Position numbers and translations under genes: made by a program. The notes beneath the pieces are model-generated. The model saw only the letters and a list, made by a program, of their open reading frames with translations. It ran no database searches and was not told where the DNA came from. Below are positions 28,541 through 40,135 of a stretch of DNA of 64,000 nt, piece after piece. The stretch comes from Mycosarcoma maydis (lineage: Eukaryota > Basidiomycota > Ustilaginomycetes > Ustilaginales): NCBI RefSeq assembly GCF_000328475.2, contig NC_026500.1, positions 186,001 through 250,000 of the forward strand, written 5' to 3'. The first letter of the stretch is position 1, and each line of letters opens with the position of its first letter.

Positions 28541-28871
28541 AAACTGGCTGTGGGGTCCGACTCACGATTCACGATTGTGGGAATCACGAATCGTGAATGG
28601 TGAATGTGGAGTTAGTTAAGTACGCATCAGCTGCCGTGTTCAGCAGAGCCACGAGTCTGACACGGACTTGGTCCGAGCATGGAGCACGGAGCACGGAGCA
28701 CGGAACGGAGCACGAGCTGCATTTCGAGGCGAGTGAGTCATGAGTAAGCTTGCTGATCTTGCAATCTTGCAGAACACGTTTGGTTCGTGAGCATTCAAGA
28801 TTGTCCATACCGTGTCTCAACCAACTCGCTGGCTCATCTCTAGGCCATTTGCTTCACGCTGGCCGCCATCC

Positions 28872-29957
28872 ATGTTGGTTAGTTCAGCACGCCGCTCCCT
28901 GCTGTTATCAACACGTCTGAGCGCGATCACTCGAAGCATCAAGCCCGTTTTCATCCTGCCCACCACGGCGTTAGCATCGCTCAAACGCAACGTCACCATG
29001 TCTTGTTCCTCTGACGCACCCGCCTCTGCAGCGCCCACACCCGAACCTGTTATGCCAACGTTTGCCAAGACTCCGCTACCCGATTTTACCAAGTCCAACC
29101 CGCTTGGTGACGCCAACAGGTACATCTCGACCGCTGCATGCCTGATCATCGGCGACGAGGTGCTCAACGGCAAGACCAAGGACTCGAATAGCAACTACTT
29201 TGCCAAATTCTGCTTCGACCTCGGCATCGATCTGAAACGAATCGAGGTGATTCCGGACGACGAAGATGTAATCGTTGAAGCGGCGAAGCGTCTCACTTGT
29301 CAGTTTGACTTTGTGGTTTCCTCGGGTGGCATCGGGCCTACGCCGGATGACATTACGTATTCGTCGATGGCCAAAGCGTTTTCACCAGATGCGAAATTGG
29401 TGTATGACGAAGAAGTGATTCGACGCATGGCGGAGAACCTGAAAGCACGCCAGGTAAGTACGCAGGGTATTACGCAAGACATGATCACTGCGCGCAAACG
29501 CATGGCGCTGTTGCCTGCGCAAAACGCACAAGTGATCTTCCCCACCGAACAGCTCTGGGTCCCCGTGGTGAGAATGGTTGGAAAACTCTGCATTCTCCCC
29601 GGAGTCCCGCGCCTATTCGAAGCGCTCCTCGACGGTCTAGAACCCTACCTCCCTCTCGACCCGAACCGTCCACGTCCCTACCGTGTCCTCATCCACACCA
29701 GATTGCCCGAAAGCAACATCTCCCCCTTCCTCGTCCACTTGACCGAAAAGTGCAAACCGCTCGCCATCAAAGTCGGCAGCTACCCAAAATGGAACAACGG
29801 CGTAGATGTCAGTCTAATCGGAAACGATTGGCCCGCCTTGCAACAGCTCATTCCTGACGTCGAGAACGCCGTCCAGGGAAAACTCATCGAGAGCGGCCAG
29901 CTCGGCAAGACACGTTCCGCCACCGAACACCAAAATCAGCAGCAGCACAAGATTTGA
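28872..29957 (+). CDS. MoCF/CinA-type molybdopterin-binding domain protein
   Basis: ATG 28872 gives 361 aa. The first 42 residues (MLVSSARRSLLLSTRLSAIT and on) are Arg/Ser-rich with no acidic residue and look like a mitochondrial presequence. A second in-frame ATG at 28998 has a better context (CACCATGTCT) and would give a 319-aa cytosolic form. The MoCF_biosynth (MoaB/CinA N-terminal) domain runs from CLIIGDEVLNGKTKDSNS through FVVSSGGIGPTPDDITYSS to KLCILPGVPRLFE. In eukaryotes such domains occur in the molybdopterin-binding half of FAD synthase (FLAD1), which acts as an FAD hydrolase, and in stand-alone proteins of unclear substrate. The PAPS-reductase-like FAD synthase half is absent here. 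Function beyond nucleotide/cofactor hydrolysis is not assigned. Confidence 0.82.
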   Translation: MLVSSARRSLLLSTRLSAITRSIKPVFILPTTALASLKRNVTMSCSSDAPASAAPTPEPVMPTFAKTPLPDFTKSNPLGDANRYISTAACLIIGDEVLNGKTKDSNSNYFAKFCFDLGIDLKRIEVIPDDEDVIVEAAKRLTCQFDFVVSSGGIGPTPDDITYSSMAKAFSPDAKLVYDEEVIRRMAENLKARQVSTQGITQDMITARKRMALLPAQNAQVIFPTEQLWVPVVRMVGKLCILPGVPRLFEALLDGLEPYLPLDPNRPRPYRVLIHTRLPESNISPFLVHLTEKCKPLAIKVGSYPKWNNGVDVSLIGNDWPALQQLIPDVENAVQGKLIESGQLGKTRSATEHQNQQQHKI

Positions 29958-30256
29958 TTTAACCCACCTACTCACTGCCAGCAGCATTCACACTTGTTCA
30001 TTCCCTCGCAATGTCACGCGACCATGCCAGATATATGTAGCAACCAACGACGTCAGAGGGAACAAGACAATTCATTTCACCTGACTGCATGTTCATAAAC
30101 TTTATTACAAGGATGCGAGATGCGAATGCGACGAGCTGCAAGGCACGAATCAAGAAATGCTGAGCGGTGATAAGAGAGAGAAACAGAGAGTGTGTGTGGT
30201 GGGAGGAGATGAGAACGAGTAAGTTTTCACCCCGAGATTCGGACAGCGTGCACGTT

Positions 30257-33013
30257 TCAGTCGAGCGGATCTTCTTCGATCTTGGCATGCCCATAGTCAT
30301 CGAGGTCATCGTCGTCGTCCGACATGGGCTCGTCCTCGACACCATTCGCATTGCCCTCGTGGTTAGGCAGCACGACCAACCCGTTCCTGTGCGGATCGAA
30401 CTGAACGCGGATCTCGGCATCGTCTTTAATGTTGATCCTGCCGGACAGGATCAGGATCGACAGAGGCGAGAGCAGCTCCTGCTGAATCGCACGGTTGAGC
30501 GGACGAGCGCCCATGGTAGGCGAAAAGCCGATCGAGACCAAAAAGTCCTTGGCCGCATCGTCGAGCACCAACTTGGACTTGCCTCCGTTCGCCTGGATGC
30601 GCTGCTCGATCTCGCGCAGTCGAACATCGACGATCGACTTAACGTTGCGACGCGAAAGCTTGCTGAACACCACGATGCTGTCGATTCGGTTGACAAACTC
30701 GGTCGGCATCGCAGCTTTGATGCTGTTCATCACCAGTTGGCGCGTAGCATCTGTCATCTCTTCGACCTCCGACTCGTTGATGTACGCCGAGCCAAGGTTG
30801 GACGTCATGATGATAATCGTGTTGCGGAACGACACCTGCCGGCCCTGGCTGTCCTGCAAACGACCCTCGTCGAGCACACCGAGGAAGAGCTGAATGAACT
30901 CGCGCGCTGCCTTTTCGATCTCATCCAGTAGCACAATGCTGAACGGCTTGCGACGTACCGCTTCCGTCAGCACGCCACCTTCTTCGTGTCCCACGTAGCC
31001 AGGCGGCGCACCGATCAGACGTGAGATCGAGTGCTTCTCGGAAAACTCGCTGCAGTCGATCCTCACCATGGCGTCGGCCGAGTCGAACATGCACTTGGCA
31101 AGCGTACGGCTCAGCAGCGTCTTGCCGGAACCGGAAGATCCAGCAAAGAGGAACGAGGCGATAGGACGATTGGCGTCAGCAAGACCGGAGCGCGACAGTC
31201 GGATGGCCTGCGCAACGCTCTTGACTGCCTCGTCCTGACCAATGACCTCCTTGGCGAGCGTGCGTTCGAGACGCAGCAACTTGTTCTTTTCGGACTCGAG
31301 CATGCGCGACACGGGGATGCCTGTCCAGCGCGAGACAATCGCGGCGATCGAGTCGGCGGTGACAGCGTTATTGTCCGAGTTGAGACCTTCCTCCTCGCGC
31401 TTACGTTCGGCAGCCTGCAGCTGATTCAGCTTGGCCTCGAGATCGGGCAGCGCGTAAAACTTGAGATCAGAGGCGGTGGCGAGATCGTAGCGACGCTCAG
31501 CTTCGGCAATCTTGGCACGCACCTCCTCCATCTTGCGTCGAACCGTGTTGATCTCTTCACCCTTGGCCTTCTGCGCTTCGAAAGCCGCCTTGATGGGAGC
31601 GAGCTCGTCGTCGATGGCCTGGATCTGCTTCTTGGTCTCCTCGAGCGACTGCTTGGATTGCGCGTCCTTCTCTCGCGAAAGTGCGTGTACGGCGATCTCG
31701 AGCTGGAGACGCTTTCGCTCGAGCTTATCGACCTCTTCAGGGACTGTTTCTCTCGAAACCCTGACATCGGCACACGCCTCGTCGACCAAGTCGATGGCCG
31801 AGTCAGGCAGGCGTCGATCGGTGAGGTAGCGCTTGGCAAGCTGTGCGGCAGAGACGATGGCGGAATCAAGGATGCGGACGCCGTGGTGCACCTCATACTT
31901 GTCGCGGATACCACGGAGAATGGCGATGCAGTCCTCGACGGTAGGTTCGTTGACGAGGATCGATTGGAATCGTCGCTCTAGGGCTGCATCCTTCTCGATG
32001 TACTGCCTGTACTCGTTGGCGGTGGTGCAGCCAATGACGCGGAGCTTACCACGAGCAAGCATGGGCTTGAGTAGATTGGCAGCGTCCATGCCTCCACCCG
32101 AGCTACCCTGGCCAGCCATGAGAAGATGCATCTCGTCGATAAAGAGAATGCAGGGGGTTCCGTCGGCGGTCATCTTTTCGATGTCGGCGAGCACCGACTT
32201 GACACGCTCCTCGTACTCGCCGCGGTACTTGGCCCCGGCCATGAGGCCGCCGACATCGAGACTGAGGATTTTACCCAGAAGGTTGGGTGGAACATCACGG
32301 TCGACGACACGCTGAGCAAGACCTTCGACAATGGCGGTCTTACCAACACCAGGACTGCCGATGAGCACGGCATTGTTCTTCGTCCTCCTGGAGAGCACTC
32401 GGACGGCTCGTCGAATCTCCTGATCACGACCGATGACGGGATCAAGAGAGCCCTCTGCTGCGAGCTGCGTGAGGTCGGTGCAGTACTTCGCAAGAGCGTC
32501 ATATCCTGCTTCCGCGTTCTTGCTATCAATGTGCCGACCGCCTCTTGCCTGAGTGATGGCGGTCTTGATAAGCTGTTCGTTGTCGAGACCTGCTTCCTTG
32601 AGCAGTTGCTTGATGGTGTTGTCTTGGATGAGCCCTAGAAGGATGTGATCTTGCGCGATGTACGCGTCTCGCTGCGTGCTCTTCTGGCTTTCGGCTTCTT
32701 TGAGGACCTTGAGCGCGGGATTGGAGAGGCTAATATCATCGGGAGGTGGGGATTGGGACGGAATCTTGCGAACTGCGGTGCGGAGCTTGTCTTCAAAGAT
32801 CTTGATGTCGACACCTGCCTTGGAGCAGATGCTCTTGAAGAGTGACTGGCTCGATTCGTTGGTCGATTGGACACCTTGCGAGTTAGAGGTGTCATCGGTC
32901 AAGAGTGCCAAGGCGATATGCACAGGGCTCACTTGTGGATGCGAGTGGTCCTTGGCGAGCTGAAGCGCTGCCGAGACCGACGACTGTGCGCGATCTGTGA
33001 ACTCGAACGACAT
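30257..33013 (-). CDS. HSP104: HSP104/ClpB disaggregase
   Basis: A single exon of 918 aa. This AAA+ hexamer dissolves protein aggregates with HSP70 in the cytosol and nucleus and gives heat tolerance in fungi. An N-terminal Clp repeat domain (1 to about 150) begins [23 protein letters not shown]1 has Walker [10 protein letters not shown] near 214 and Walker B ILFIDEMH. The coiled-coil middle domain spans about 410-540. NBD2 has Walker [10 protein letters not shown] near 624, where most relatives read GPTGVGKT, and Walker [10 protein letters not shown]. The acidic C-terminus ([19 protein letters not shown]) replaces the short DDLD tail of yeast Hsp104. The lack of introns fits heat-shock expression when splicing is blocked. 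The gene is convergent with the MoCF gene, about 300 bp apart. Confidence 0.97.
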   Translation of the reverse strand: MSFEFTDRAQSSVSAALQLAKDHSHPQVSPVHIALALLTDDTSNSQGVQSTNESSQSLFKSICSKAGVDIKIFEDKLRTAVRKIPSQSPPPDDISLSNPALKVLKEAESQKSTQRDAYIAQDHILLGLIQDNTIKQLLKEAGLDNEQLIKTAITQARGGRHIDSKNAEAGYDALAKYCTDLTQLAAEGSLDPVIGRDQEIRRAVRVLSRRTKNNAVLIGSPGVGKTAIVEGLAQRVVDRDVPPNLLGKILSLDVGGLMAGAKYRGEYEERVKSVLADIEKMTADGTPCILFIDEMHLLMAGQGSSGGGMDAANLLKPMLARGKLRVIGCTTANEYRQYIEKDAALERRFQSILVNEPTVEDCIAILRGIRDKYEVHHGVRILDSAIVSAAQLAKRYLTDRRLPDSAIDLVDEACADVRVSRETVPEEVDKLERKRLQLEIAVHALSREKDAQSKQSLEETKKQIQAIDDELAPIKAAFEAQKAKGEEINTVRRKMEEVRAKIAEAERRYDLATASDLKFYALPDLEAKLNQLQAAERKREEEGLNSDNNAVTADSIAAIVSRWTGIPVSRMLESEKNKLLRLERTLAKEVIGQDEAVKSVAQAIRLSRSGLADANRPIASFLFAGSSGSGKTLLSRTLAKCMFDSADAMVRIDCSEFSEKHSISRLIGAPPGYVGHEEGGVLTEAVRRKPFSIVLLDEIEKAAREFIQLFLGVLDEGRLQDSQGRQVSFRNTIIIMTSNLGSAYINESEVEEMTDATRQLVMNSIKAAMPTEFVNRIDSIVVFSKLSRRNVKSIVDVRLREIEQRIQANGGKSKLVLDDAAKDFLVSIGFSPTMGARPLNRAIQQELLSPLSILILSGRINIKDDAEIRVQFDPHRNGLVVLPNHEGNANGVEDEPMSDDDDDLDDYGHAKIEEDPLD

Positions 33014-34024
33014 TGTATGGTAGAGTGTGCGTGAACGGACGGGGTAAAGGTCAGCAGAAGGGTGCTGTTAGTGATGATGGTGAGCGTATTTTAGGATATT
33101 GAATCTGGTGGTAGCGAATGACCTTCGCAGATAAGGTGGTGACAGTATGAAGTCGTGTAGGTTGTTGGATCCTTCTGGGTTATGTACTTGCGTGAAAAGT
33201 CTGCAAGGGTAAGAAGTTCCGTTGGTGTGGCTCCTTATATATCCATTTCCTCTTCAGCATCGGACTGAGACTCTGCAGTTACACGCGGATAAGAGGCGAT
33301 AACAACTTGCTGAGGGATGCCTGGACATCCAACATCGGAATTAGTCACGCGAAAAATACAGTCAGGCTTCTCAAACAGTCTTCTCTCCTCCACATGGATC
33401 TGGCACATTCCAGCCCTTTCTCGAACATATTCACAGTTGTCAATCACGAATATTCAGGGCCACGCGCTCGAGCCCTTCTCTCATCGTGCATGTTCGTCAG
33501 GAACCACAAAGTAAAATAATCCAACTAGAGACAACAGATCTGTCACCCAATCTGCTCCCGATCCTCAGCAGCTCGATGTCGCATGTACAGCTGGGGCAAG
33601 AAAGCTTAACTCAACCATGAAATCTTGTGGGCAATCTCTTCGACTGCTCCTCGCGTAGAAGCTTCCGTGACTGCGACAGCTATAGGTACTTCTTCACCGT
33701 TCGAAAGCATACCGCCACTCTCGGAATACTTCTGCGTCTTCCGCACAGAGTCGTCTTATCGAATGCTGTACCCAAGGCAAGAGCCCTCGACTCGCATCGC
33801 AAGTCAGGCTAGATTGCGGCAGGGACAGCCTTCACCTCAGCTGCCGCCTTGCACAGTGTGAATCGGCATAATGTGAATCACGACACAAAAACACAACATG
33901 TGGCAACCGTGGACGATCATGTGCGCCTTTGATTGCGGGCCGTAGAAGTTGAACCCAGATATAGGAAAAGCACTGCATTACTGGCGGTTATAAGAACGAA
34001 ACACGGACCAAGGTCGTCTGCCGC
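33014..34024. other. Promoter region of HSP104 and 3' flank of the DOMON gene
   Basis: No gene supported. The HSP104 TATA-like box is at about 33232-33243. GAA/TTC blocks near 33.17-33.22 kb (AGAAGTTCC, CAGAAGG) are loosely like heat-shock elements, but no perfect triple repeat is present. Confidence 0.4.
33232..33243 (-). promoter_or_regulatory. TATA-like box of HSP104
   Basis: The minus strand reads GGATATATAAGG, about 220 bp before the HSP104 ATG; this implies a leader of roughly 190 nt. Confidence 0.45.
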
Positions 34025-35636
34025 TCAAATACGGCTATCTGACACATGCTGCCGAGCATAGCCTTGGTATGCTCGCGAGGGTGCCTGTTTCAGCGGCGGA
34101 GCGCCCCAGCCTGGGTGCAACGTCGGCTGCTCGTTCAGCGATTGCTGCTGCGTCGAGACACCTGGCGAAGAATTGTTCTGGAGACCAAGGTACTCTTGCT
34201 TCTCACCGCGCGAGTTCCCAGACTTCTCTCGCCATTGTTGCAGATCGCGAGGAAGCAGCGCCAGGCCCGCCAAGTAGGCTACAGCAAGCAAGGCGAACCA
34301 AATCCACAAGATCCAGTTCGCCCATCGAGGTGCACCCCAGCTCCAGAGCTTGAGTCCGCTGGTTGCGTTCCAAATGCCAACAATGGTGATGCCGAGTCCA
34401 ATGACGACATGAACGATCCTTGAAGGGTTGAAGCGCTTGGTTTTGTGACCGACAGCGCCGAGCACCATCTGCAAGCACATGATGATGAAGACAGCGAGAC
34501 CGGCCTTGGCGTGCGTGCTGTCAAAATGGGTGCCGGATCCGACTTTAACGATGATGAGAATCATGGCGATGAGCACGACCAAGAACGCGGCGATCTGGAT
34601 GTTGCGATGCAAAGGAAACCATTTGAAGAAGGTACGGCCGAAACGACCAAAGAGAATGGCTGTAGGCACAAGGATGAACCAAGCTACGATCATTAGGACC
34701 ATATGTGCGATGATGAGACTGTTGTCCCTGTTCAAGACACGGTTCGATTGACTCTGGTTGCTCGCATTACCCCTACCCGTTGCTGGAGTCACAGGGGTGT
34801 TGCTTCCTGTGTTGCTGCTGGAGGCAGACGACGACGACGCTGAGTAGGGCTTGGTGAGATCCAGAGTGATCGAACCGAAGGCTGTGTGGCGTTTGATAGA
34901 TGCGGTTGTGCTTGAACTGGGGTTGTCAGCCTTGTTTGAGGCCCAAATGAACGGCGTCGATGCCGAAGGCGTGGCGTCGGAGCCAGACATGGGGAATGAC
35001 CAAGTCCAGACGGTTCCAGAGCTGTTAGAAAACGAATGCTTTGGCTCCATCGTGGCAGTCAATGCCGTGATGCTAGTGGTGGGGCTGGTATGTCCGGAAG
35101 CAGTGCGTTGAGACATGACAACCTTGCCTGCAGTGTCCACCCATCCGATCTGTGAAGTGTGGCACGAAGGTGTTGAGACAGGTGCGATCGGTCAGATCAC
35201 TGTCACGATGCATATGCGACGGGCAACAAGGTCTTGAGGTGGCTCAGCGCCTTGTCGTCGCGTTCAAACTGGAAACGTCTAGAAATTTTGTGACTTACCA
35301 TCATATTGGATCCGTCCATCTGCTTGCCCGTACCAACGGCATACCACCCTATAGGCGCACCACCACCATTGGCAGACATGGTCATGTTCATCCTCTTTTC
35401 AGAGGGGCTGTAAACAACGCGAAGGCATAAGTCCTGCGAAGCAAGCGAAGGGCCGAGATAAATAGTCAGTCGAGGACGAGCGAAGTCGAAATCACAAGGG
35501 CTGACAGTGGCTTTCAGCTTACCGAGTTGCAAGAAGTATCAGCATAGAGAGAAGCTTGGTCTGACGATTCTGCATATGCCAACGCGAAGAACAGAAGCAA
35601 TAAACATGCCGTGATGACGGCGGATGGCCTCAACAT
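34025..35636 (-). CDS. DOMON-cytochrome b561 membrane protein
   Basis: Three exons on the minus strand: 35636-35523, 35433-35299 and 35149-34025. Both introns (89 and 149 nt) are phase 0 with GTAAGC/GTAAGT donors and CAG acceptors; the product is about 457 aa. Exon 1 encodes a signal peptide (MLRPSAVITACLLLLFFALA). A DOMON/CDH-cytochrome-like domain follows (NMTMSANGGGAPIGWYAVGT, GSNMM across intron 2, IGWVDTAGKVV). Residues about 215-390 form five or six helices of a b561/ferric-reductase-like core, with paired haem His in LIIAHMVLMIVAW, FPLHRNIQ, THAKAGLAVF and RIVHVVIGLG. The tail is Gln/Pro-rich and cytosolic. Such proteins pass electrons across the plasma membrane, for example in iron reduction; the substrate here is not known. 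Met and His available in the DOMON part could ligate haem b. Confidence 0.88.
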
Positions 35637-35746
35637 GACGCGGAAGATGTCGCTTGTTCAAGGAAGTGTGTGTTTGTTGGGTCTAGACGGATCGTGCGGG
35701 AAGCCAAGAGGGAGTCATGAGCAGAAAGAATGGTGGACCTATGCTG

Positions 35747-35756
35747 CCGATATATA
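35747..35756 (-). promoter_or_regulatory. TATA-like box of the DOMON-b561 gene
   Basis: The minus strand reads CTATATATCG about 110 bp before the ATG at 35636, supporting the start of exon 1 there. Confidence 0.4.
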
Positions 35757-37806
35757 GGACTTGGGGATTCAGTGCGTTTGCGAATAGATCGAGCTTATCG
35801 GCACCGATTGCACAGCTGAGGCTATGTTGTGAGGATGGAAAGTGCAGCTGGATTCGTAAACGAAGCAAGCCGGGCGGAAAGATCACGCGATTGAGGAGTG
35901 TGTCAGCGATGGGCTGAAGCAAGTATCAAAGGGTGGTTCGGCTGTTGATAAGAGCAGCGAAGGGTTGACAAAGCGAAGAAGAGCTGTTTCTTAATCGCCG
36001 AAGCCAATAACTGAAAGCAACAGAACAAACGAGGAACGGAAGCGCCGAAGCTCGATCGGAACTGCCGGTAAGAAGGTGATGAGGTAATCAAGATGGTGAT
36101 GTCGAAGCAACTCGAATGGGCCAACTGGCAGAGCTGGAGCGTAGCCAAGCAATCGTGGATAGACGGAGCGAGCAAACGCGACTGAAATCAAGTAATGAAA
36201 CGCTCCCACTTTCTCTGCCAGGCGATGAATTCTAGATCGATGGTGGTGAGACACCCCGGTGGTCTTGATCGAAGAGGACTAACGACGCCGCCGCGAGGGA
36301 AGCAACATGGCGAGTGGGGCTGTGAAAAGCACGAATGAATCAGACGGATTTGACCTCGGGGCCAACAGCAAGAGCAAGAATCCATGGCCAAGAACACTAT
36401 CACGACAAGCTTAAGCTCAGTGGCTTGGGAAACGAGCCAAAGCCCAGTGATTTGTGCGGCGTGTAGATTAGGGCAGTGCAGTCTGCAGAGCATCGCCTGT
36501 GAAAGCTTTGATGCGGGCTGTGGTCCAGCGGCGGAACGAGCGCGGATGCAGGTCATGGCGCAGCAGCTGGACAGCGAGTCCATCGTGTCTGTTTCATACG
36601 TGATTGTCGTGCTGTGCGAAGAGTCGAAGCGGATGTGACCCGACGAGCAGTGTGTAGGCGTAGCTGCATGTTTTCGAGATGAAACGACACAGCCCGTCAC
36701 ACTCCCTGACCAAGAGCCAAGAGCCAAGCAAAGCAAAGCAAACCATGAAAAGTTTGATGCGAGGCATCAGAAACTGATGACAGAAAATGGCAAACTGATA
36801 CTGACTACGTGCGGAGAAGTGGCGAGGATGGGGCCTAAAATAGAACGCTCTCGCATCTGCGGGCAAATGACCGAGCCTGATCCTTGCAAGATCAAAGGTC
36901 ATGGCGAAAAGAATTGCTGGCAGCAGATGATCACAGATTGGAGAGACCGGCTGACGGGCAGAGAAAACAGAGGAATTGGCCGAGACAGCAAGTCACGAGT
37001 GAGGCAAACAGTCACGACTAGGTTTGCGAACATCGCTGACAAACGCGCCTCGTGTTCATGGAACGAGGAAGATAGCCAGCAGAATTTGACGCTAAAAGTG
37101 CATCCAGACTAGCAAAAAAAAAAGTTATTTAAACCATTCGTGATTCTGCGCCGCACGCTACGTGCTCACGGCTCAAGCATGGAACTTGCCTTGCTCCCTT
37201 TTCAAATCCTATCATGGCAAGGCCAAGAAGCCACCAGAGTCTATAACAGAAGCCCTCGCAGTTTCAAGTGTGGGAACCACACAGGTCTCGGTAGATCCGA
37301 ATGAATCGAGTGACTGCATGTGACTGATTTCCGGTGCGTTGTCTACGGCTGTGCTTTGTTGCGGAATTCTGTCACTTTTTATCCTGCCCCGAACGGGGCT
37401 AAAATGACACATTCAGATCTCTTGAGCTCTGCGACGAGCCTGTGCACCCTTTCCCATCCCTTCGACTTGAGGAGCTTATGTCCGAGCTCAGAGAGCACCC
37501 TCAATTCTTTTTACGGGCGTGGGTATCTGGTGTGTGTTCCGCCGCAACACAGAGCACTGTAGGATCAACGTGTTGAGGATGACACTTCATCTGACCTGAT
37601 GTCACGCTGGAGTTCAAGCGAACAGGTGTACGGGGATACGTAACTAGTCGAAAATCCAAGTTGCGGACGACGAGCAGCAAGGCGACGCTTACACAAAAGG
37701 CAAGAGGAACGCTTTGGGCCGAACAATTCATTCGAGAGCGTGCACGCGGTTGCAAGTGAACAAGCGAGGAGAGGTTGGCAACAGTAACTCCAAACGGACT
37801 GCGACC

Positions 37807-38034
37807 CTAAAAAACGCCAAATGAGAAGTGGCCTAGCCCTTTGATTGCACCTTCAATCGTGTGCTTCGAAATACCGGAGCTCGCAGACGCCACGATCTTG
37901 GTTAAGGAAGAGCAAGCAAGCAAAACAAGAAAACTCGCCACGACAAGCAGGTGCCGTGGTATGCTTGGAGCGAACAGTGTGATCAAATTTCGGTACAGCA
38001 GCCTACGAAGAGACGCAAATCTCACTGCCATTTC
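37807..38034 (-). CDS. Hypothetical small protein with hydrophobic segment (doubtful)
   Basis: An ATG near 38034 opens about 75 codons starting MAVRFASLRRLLYRN. A hydrophobic stretch (LLVVASFLVLLACSSLTKIV) could be a signal anchor. No family is recognised, no promoter stands out, and it may be chance. Confidence 0.15.
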   Translation of the reverse strand, partial: EMAVRFASLRRLLYRNLITLFAPSIPRHLLVVASFLVLLACSSLTKIVASASSGISKHTIEGAIKGLGHFSFGVF

Positions 38035-40135
38035 GCTCGTACCTCGCCTCGATCTTGTCTGCTTTCGGTAGTATCCGCCCACAAACATTGTCGTGATCTG
38101 CTTGCAGAAACCACACGACCTTGACACCCGCCTTCTGTTTCGAGATGTTCGGCGGCGTCTCTCACGTAAACTCGAATATACGCACTACCGCGCCCTCATC
38201 GTTGAGCAAAGTTTGCTTGCTCATGCTGGCGAAGCCCAGAGCTGGAGCTGGATGTTTTGGCCAAAGTGATGGCAGTGCCCCCCACGACTTACCTGTCTTT
38301 CTTTGTCTCTTGATGGTGGTTTTCAGAGCCGAACTTTTGATCGAAATAGAGAGCGAGCGATGCGCTTGTGTAGCGCCCGTCTCCACGGCAGTTGGCGAAA
38401 GATGATCAAGAGTAAGAGCTCTGTTCGCATCTCTTGACTGCTCTGTAATTGGATGGGGCTCTGCTAACCTTTTCATGCCGCCGGTTGCTCTGCAGGTCAT
38501 GCAACACATGCCCTGTAGAGTGTCCTCGACGCGAATTCACGATCTTGGAATGCTTTTTTGAAATTGGGTGTCCTAACATCGTAAGAAGTCGTGAGTACGA
38601 CGTGGAACTCGTGACTCACACGACTCCTGACCGTAGGATGGGCGATAAAGCAATGCCCGATCAACTACATCGGGAGTTTTTATGATTTTGCAATTTTCAG
38701 ATCTTGTAACCCTCAACCCTCTCAAAAGAGGAGATTGTCCGGCGGGCTGAGTTGCGCTGTAGGTGGGCCGAGGGTATCGCATCCCAATTCGTGATTGCAG
38801 TCAGATGAACCGAGCCAATCGTGAATGCGCACACAACCCTAATCCCAAGTCACAGAGTGTCGCTCGCTCTTCGCTGGTCATCCAAGCCTGCAATGGAACA
38901 ACGCCATCAAACCCGACCAACTCTCCTCAGGCCTCGTATTCTAAAATCATGCTTGCTTCACCCCAGACATGTGAGCGAACATCATACAACGATCCATACG
39001 GCCTGACGAGCGGATCTACCGCATTGCCCAGTGTCTTGAAGTTTTGATCCCAGTTCTGTCTGTCAGCTGTCAAAATGTGCACCCGCCGCTTCAATCTGCC
39101 ATCGTTGCCATCGCATATCGTTTGAACCCTCAGCCCTCGCTCCTCACTCCAGCCCACCCTTATCCCCCCTCGTTTCTGCCCTCGACCCTCCAACTTGATT
39201 CTCTTGTACGTTATTTGTGCCCTTCGTATTACAACCCTACACCCTGCATCACATTCACGGTGCTTGTCTCGTTTTCTCTCCTTCCCGCTCTCACAACCTC
39301 CTTGCTCTTTGCGTTCTGTGGTTCACTGTGGCGATGGTTTCATCGCTTTGCCAACCCTTGAGCCAGGGAAGACAGGCCTTTCTTAGCCTAAGATTACATG
39401 TGCGCGTCATCTCTCTCTGACTTGGCCGTTGGCGCTATCGTTGCCGATGTCGCAGTGTGCACAAACGTTGTCAAGGCTGTACATCGATTCATATTCGACA
39501 CAGACCCTGACACTACTGTGGCCGCCCTGGTTCGACGTTCCTGATTCACGTTGCCGATCCGTATCCTTCCTGAGCGCCTGTCTCTCTTTTCTGTCTGCCC
39601 ATTTCCCTCGCACCTACTCTTGATAAGCTCTTTTCACGCTGTCGCGAAAGCCTCTTCTGTCATCAACAGAACCAGAAAAAAGCGCAAACTGCCCATGCTT
39701 TCGCTTTTCGTGTCTTCTAAGTCCACCCGTGCAACGTGGTTCTTGGTTGTTGGTAGCAAAATCCCCTCAACCCTCTTGACCCTTCTCAGACATGGCTTTC
39801 TTCCGCGCTAGCCCTCTCTCTTCCCATCTTGCCATGACTTGACTCTGCGACTCCACTATCGGCGGCTTTGGCAGCGCAGGCCTCGCGAGCTCTTGTATAT
39901 GTTCCACAAAGAACCATATCTGCCCTCAACTTCTCCCTTTCCTCGCCTCTTTCCCCTGGACCCTCCGACTTCTTCAATGAAAGCTATAAGATCTCACACT
40001 TTTACGCCCGTCGCCGCTGCTTAGCCCTCATTCTGTACTTCTACGATCTGGTCACCCTACGTGCCCATACTTCCCCTGAGCTTCAGTTTGGCATCGTCCT
40101 CTTGCTCGCTCAACCCCAGCCATTCGATCACCATC

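Larger units (their letters stand above)
35637..40135. other. Long spacer (4.5 kb) without a supported gene
   Basis: No domain recognised in any frame. AGTCGTGAGT (38587-38596) and ACTCGTGACT (38607-38616) are present. From about 39.1 to 40.1 kb the plus strand is pyrimidine-rich, which fits a long promoter and leader of the ATPase gene. One minus-strand frame, 38034-37807, has a hydrophobic stretch and is listed separately with low confidence. Confidence 0.45.

Noticed and set aside
31031..31981. 316-codon plus-strand frame opposite HSP104
   Set aside because: Antisense shadow in a codon-biased gene.
33165..33225. Heat-shock element for HSP104
   Set aside because: GAA/TTC blocks are present but spacing is off and no three-block element is complete.
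36188..36736. 182-codon minus-strand frame in the long spacer
   Set aside because: Ser/Cys-rich and without motifs, splice support or promoter; probably chance.
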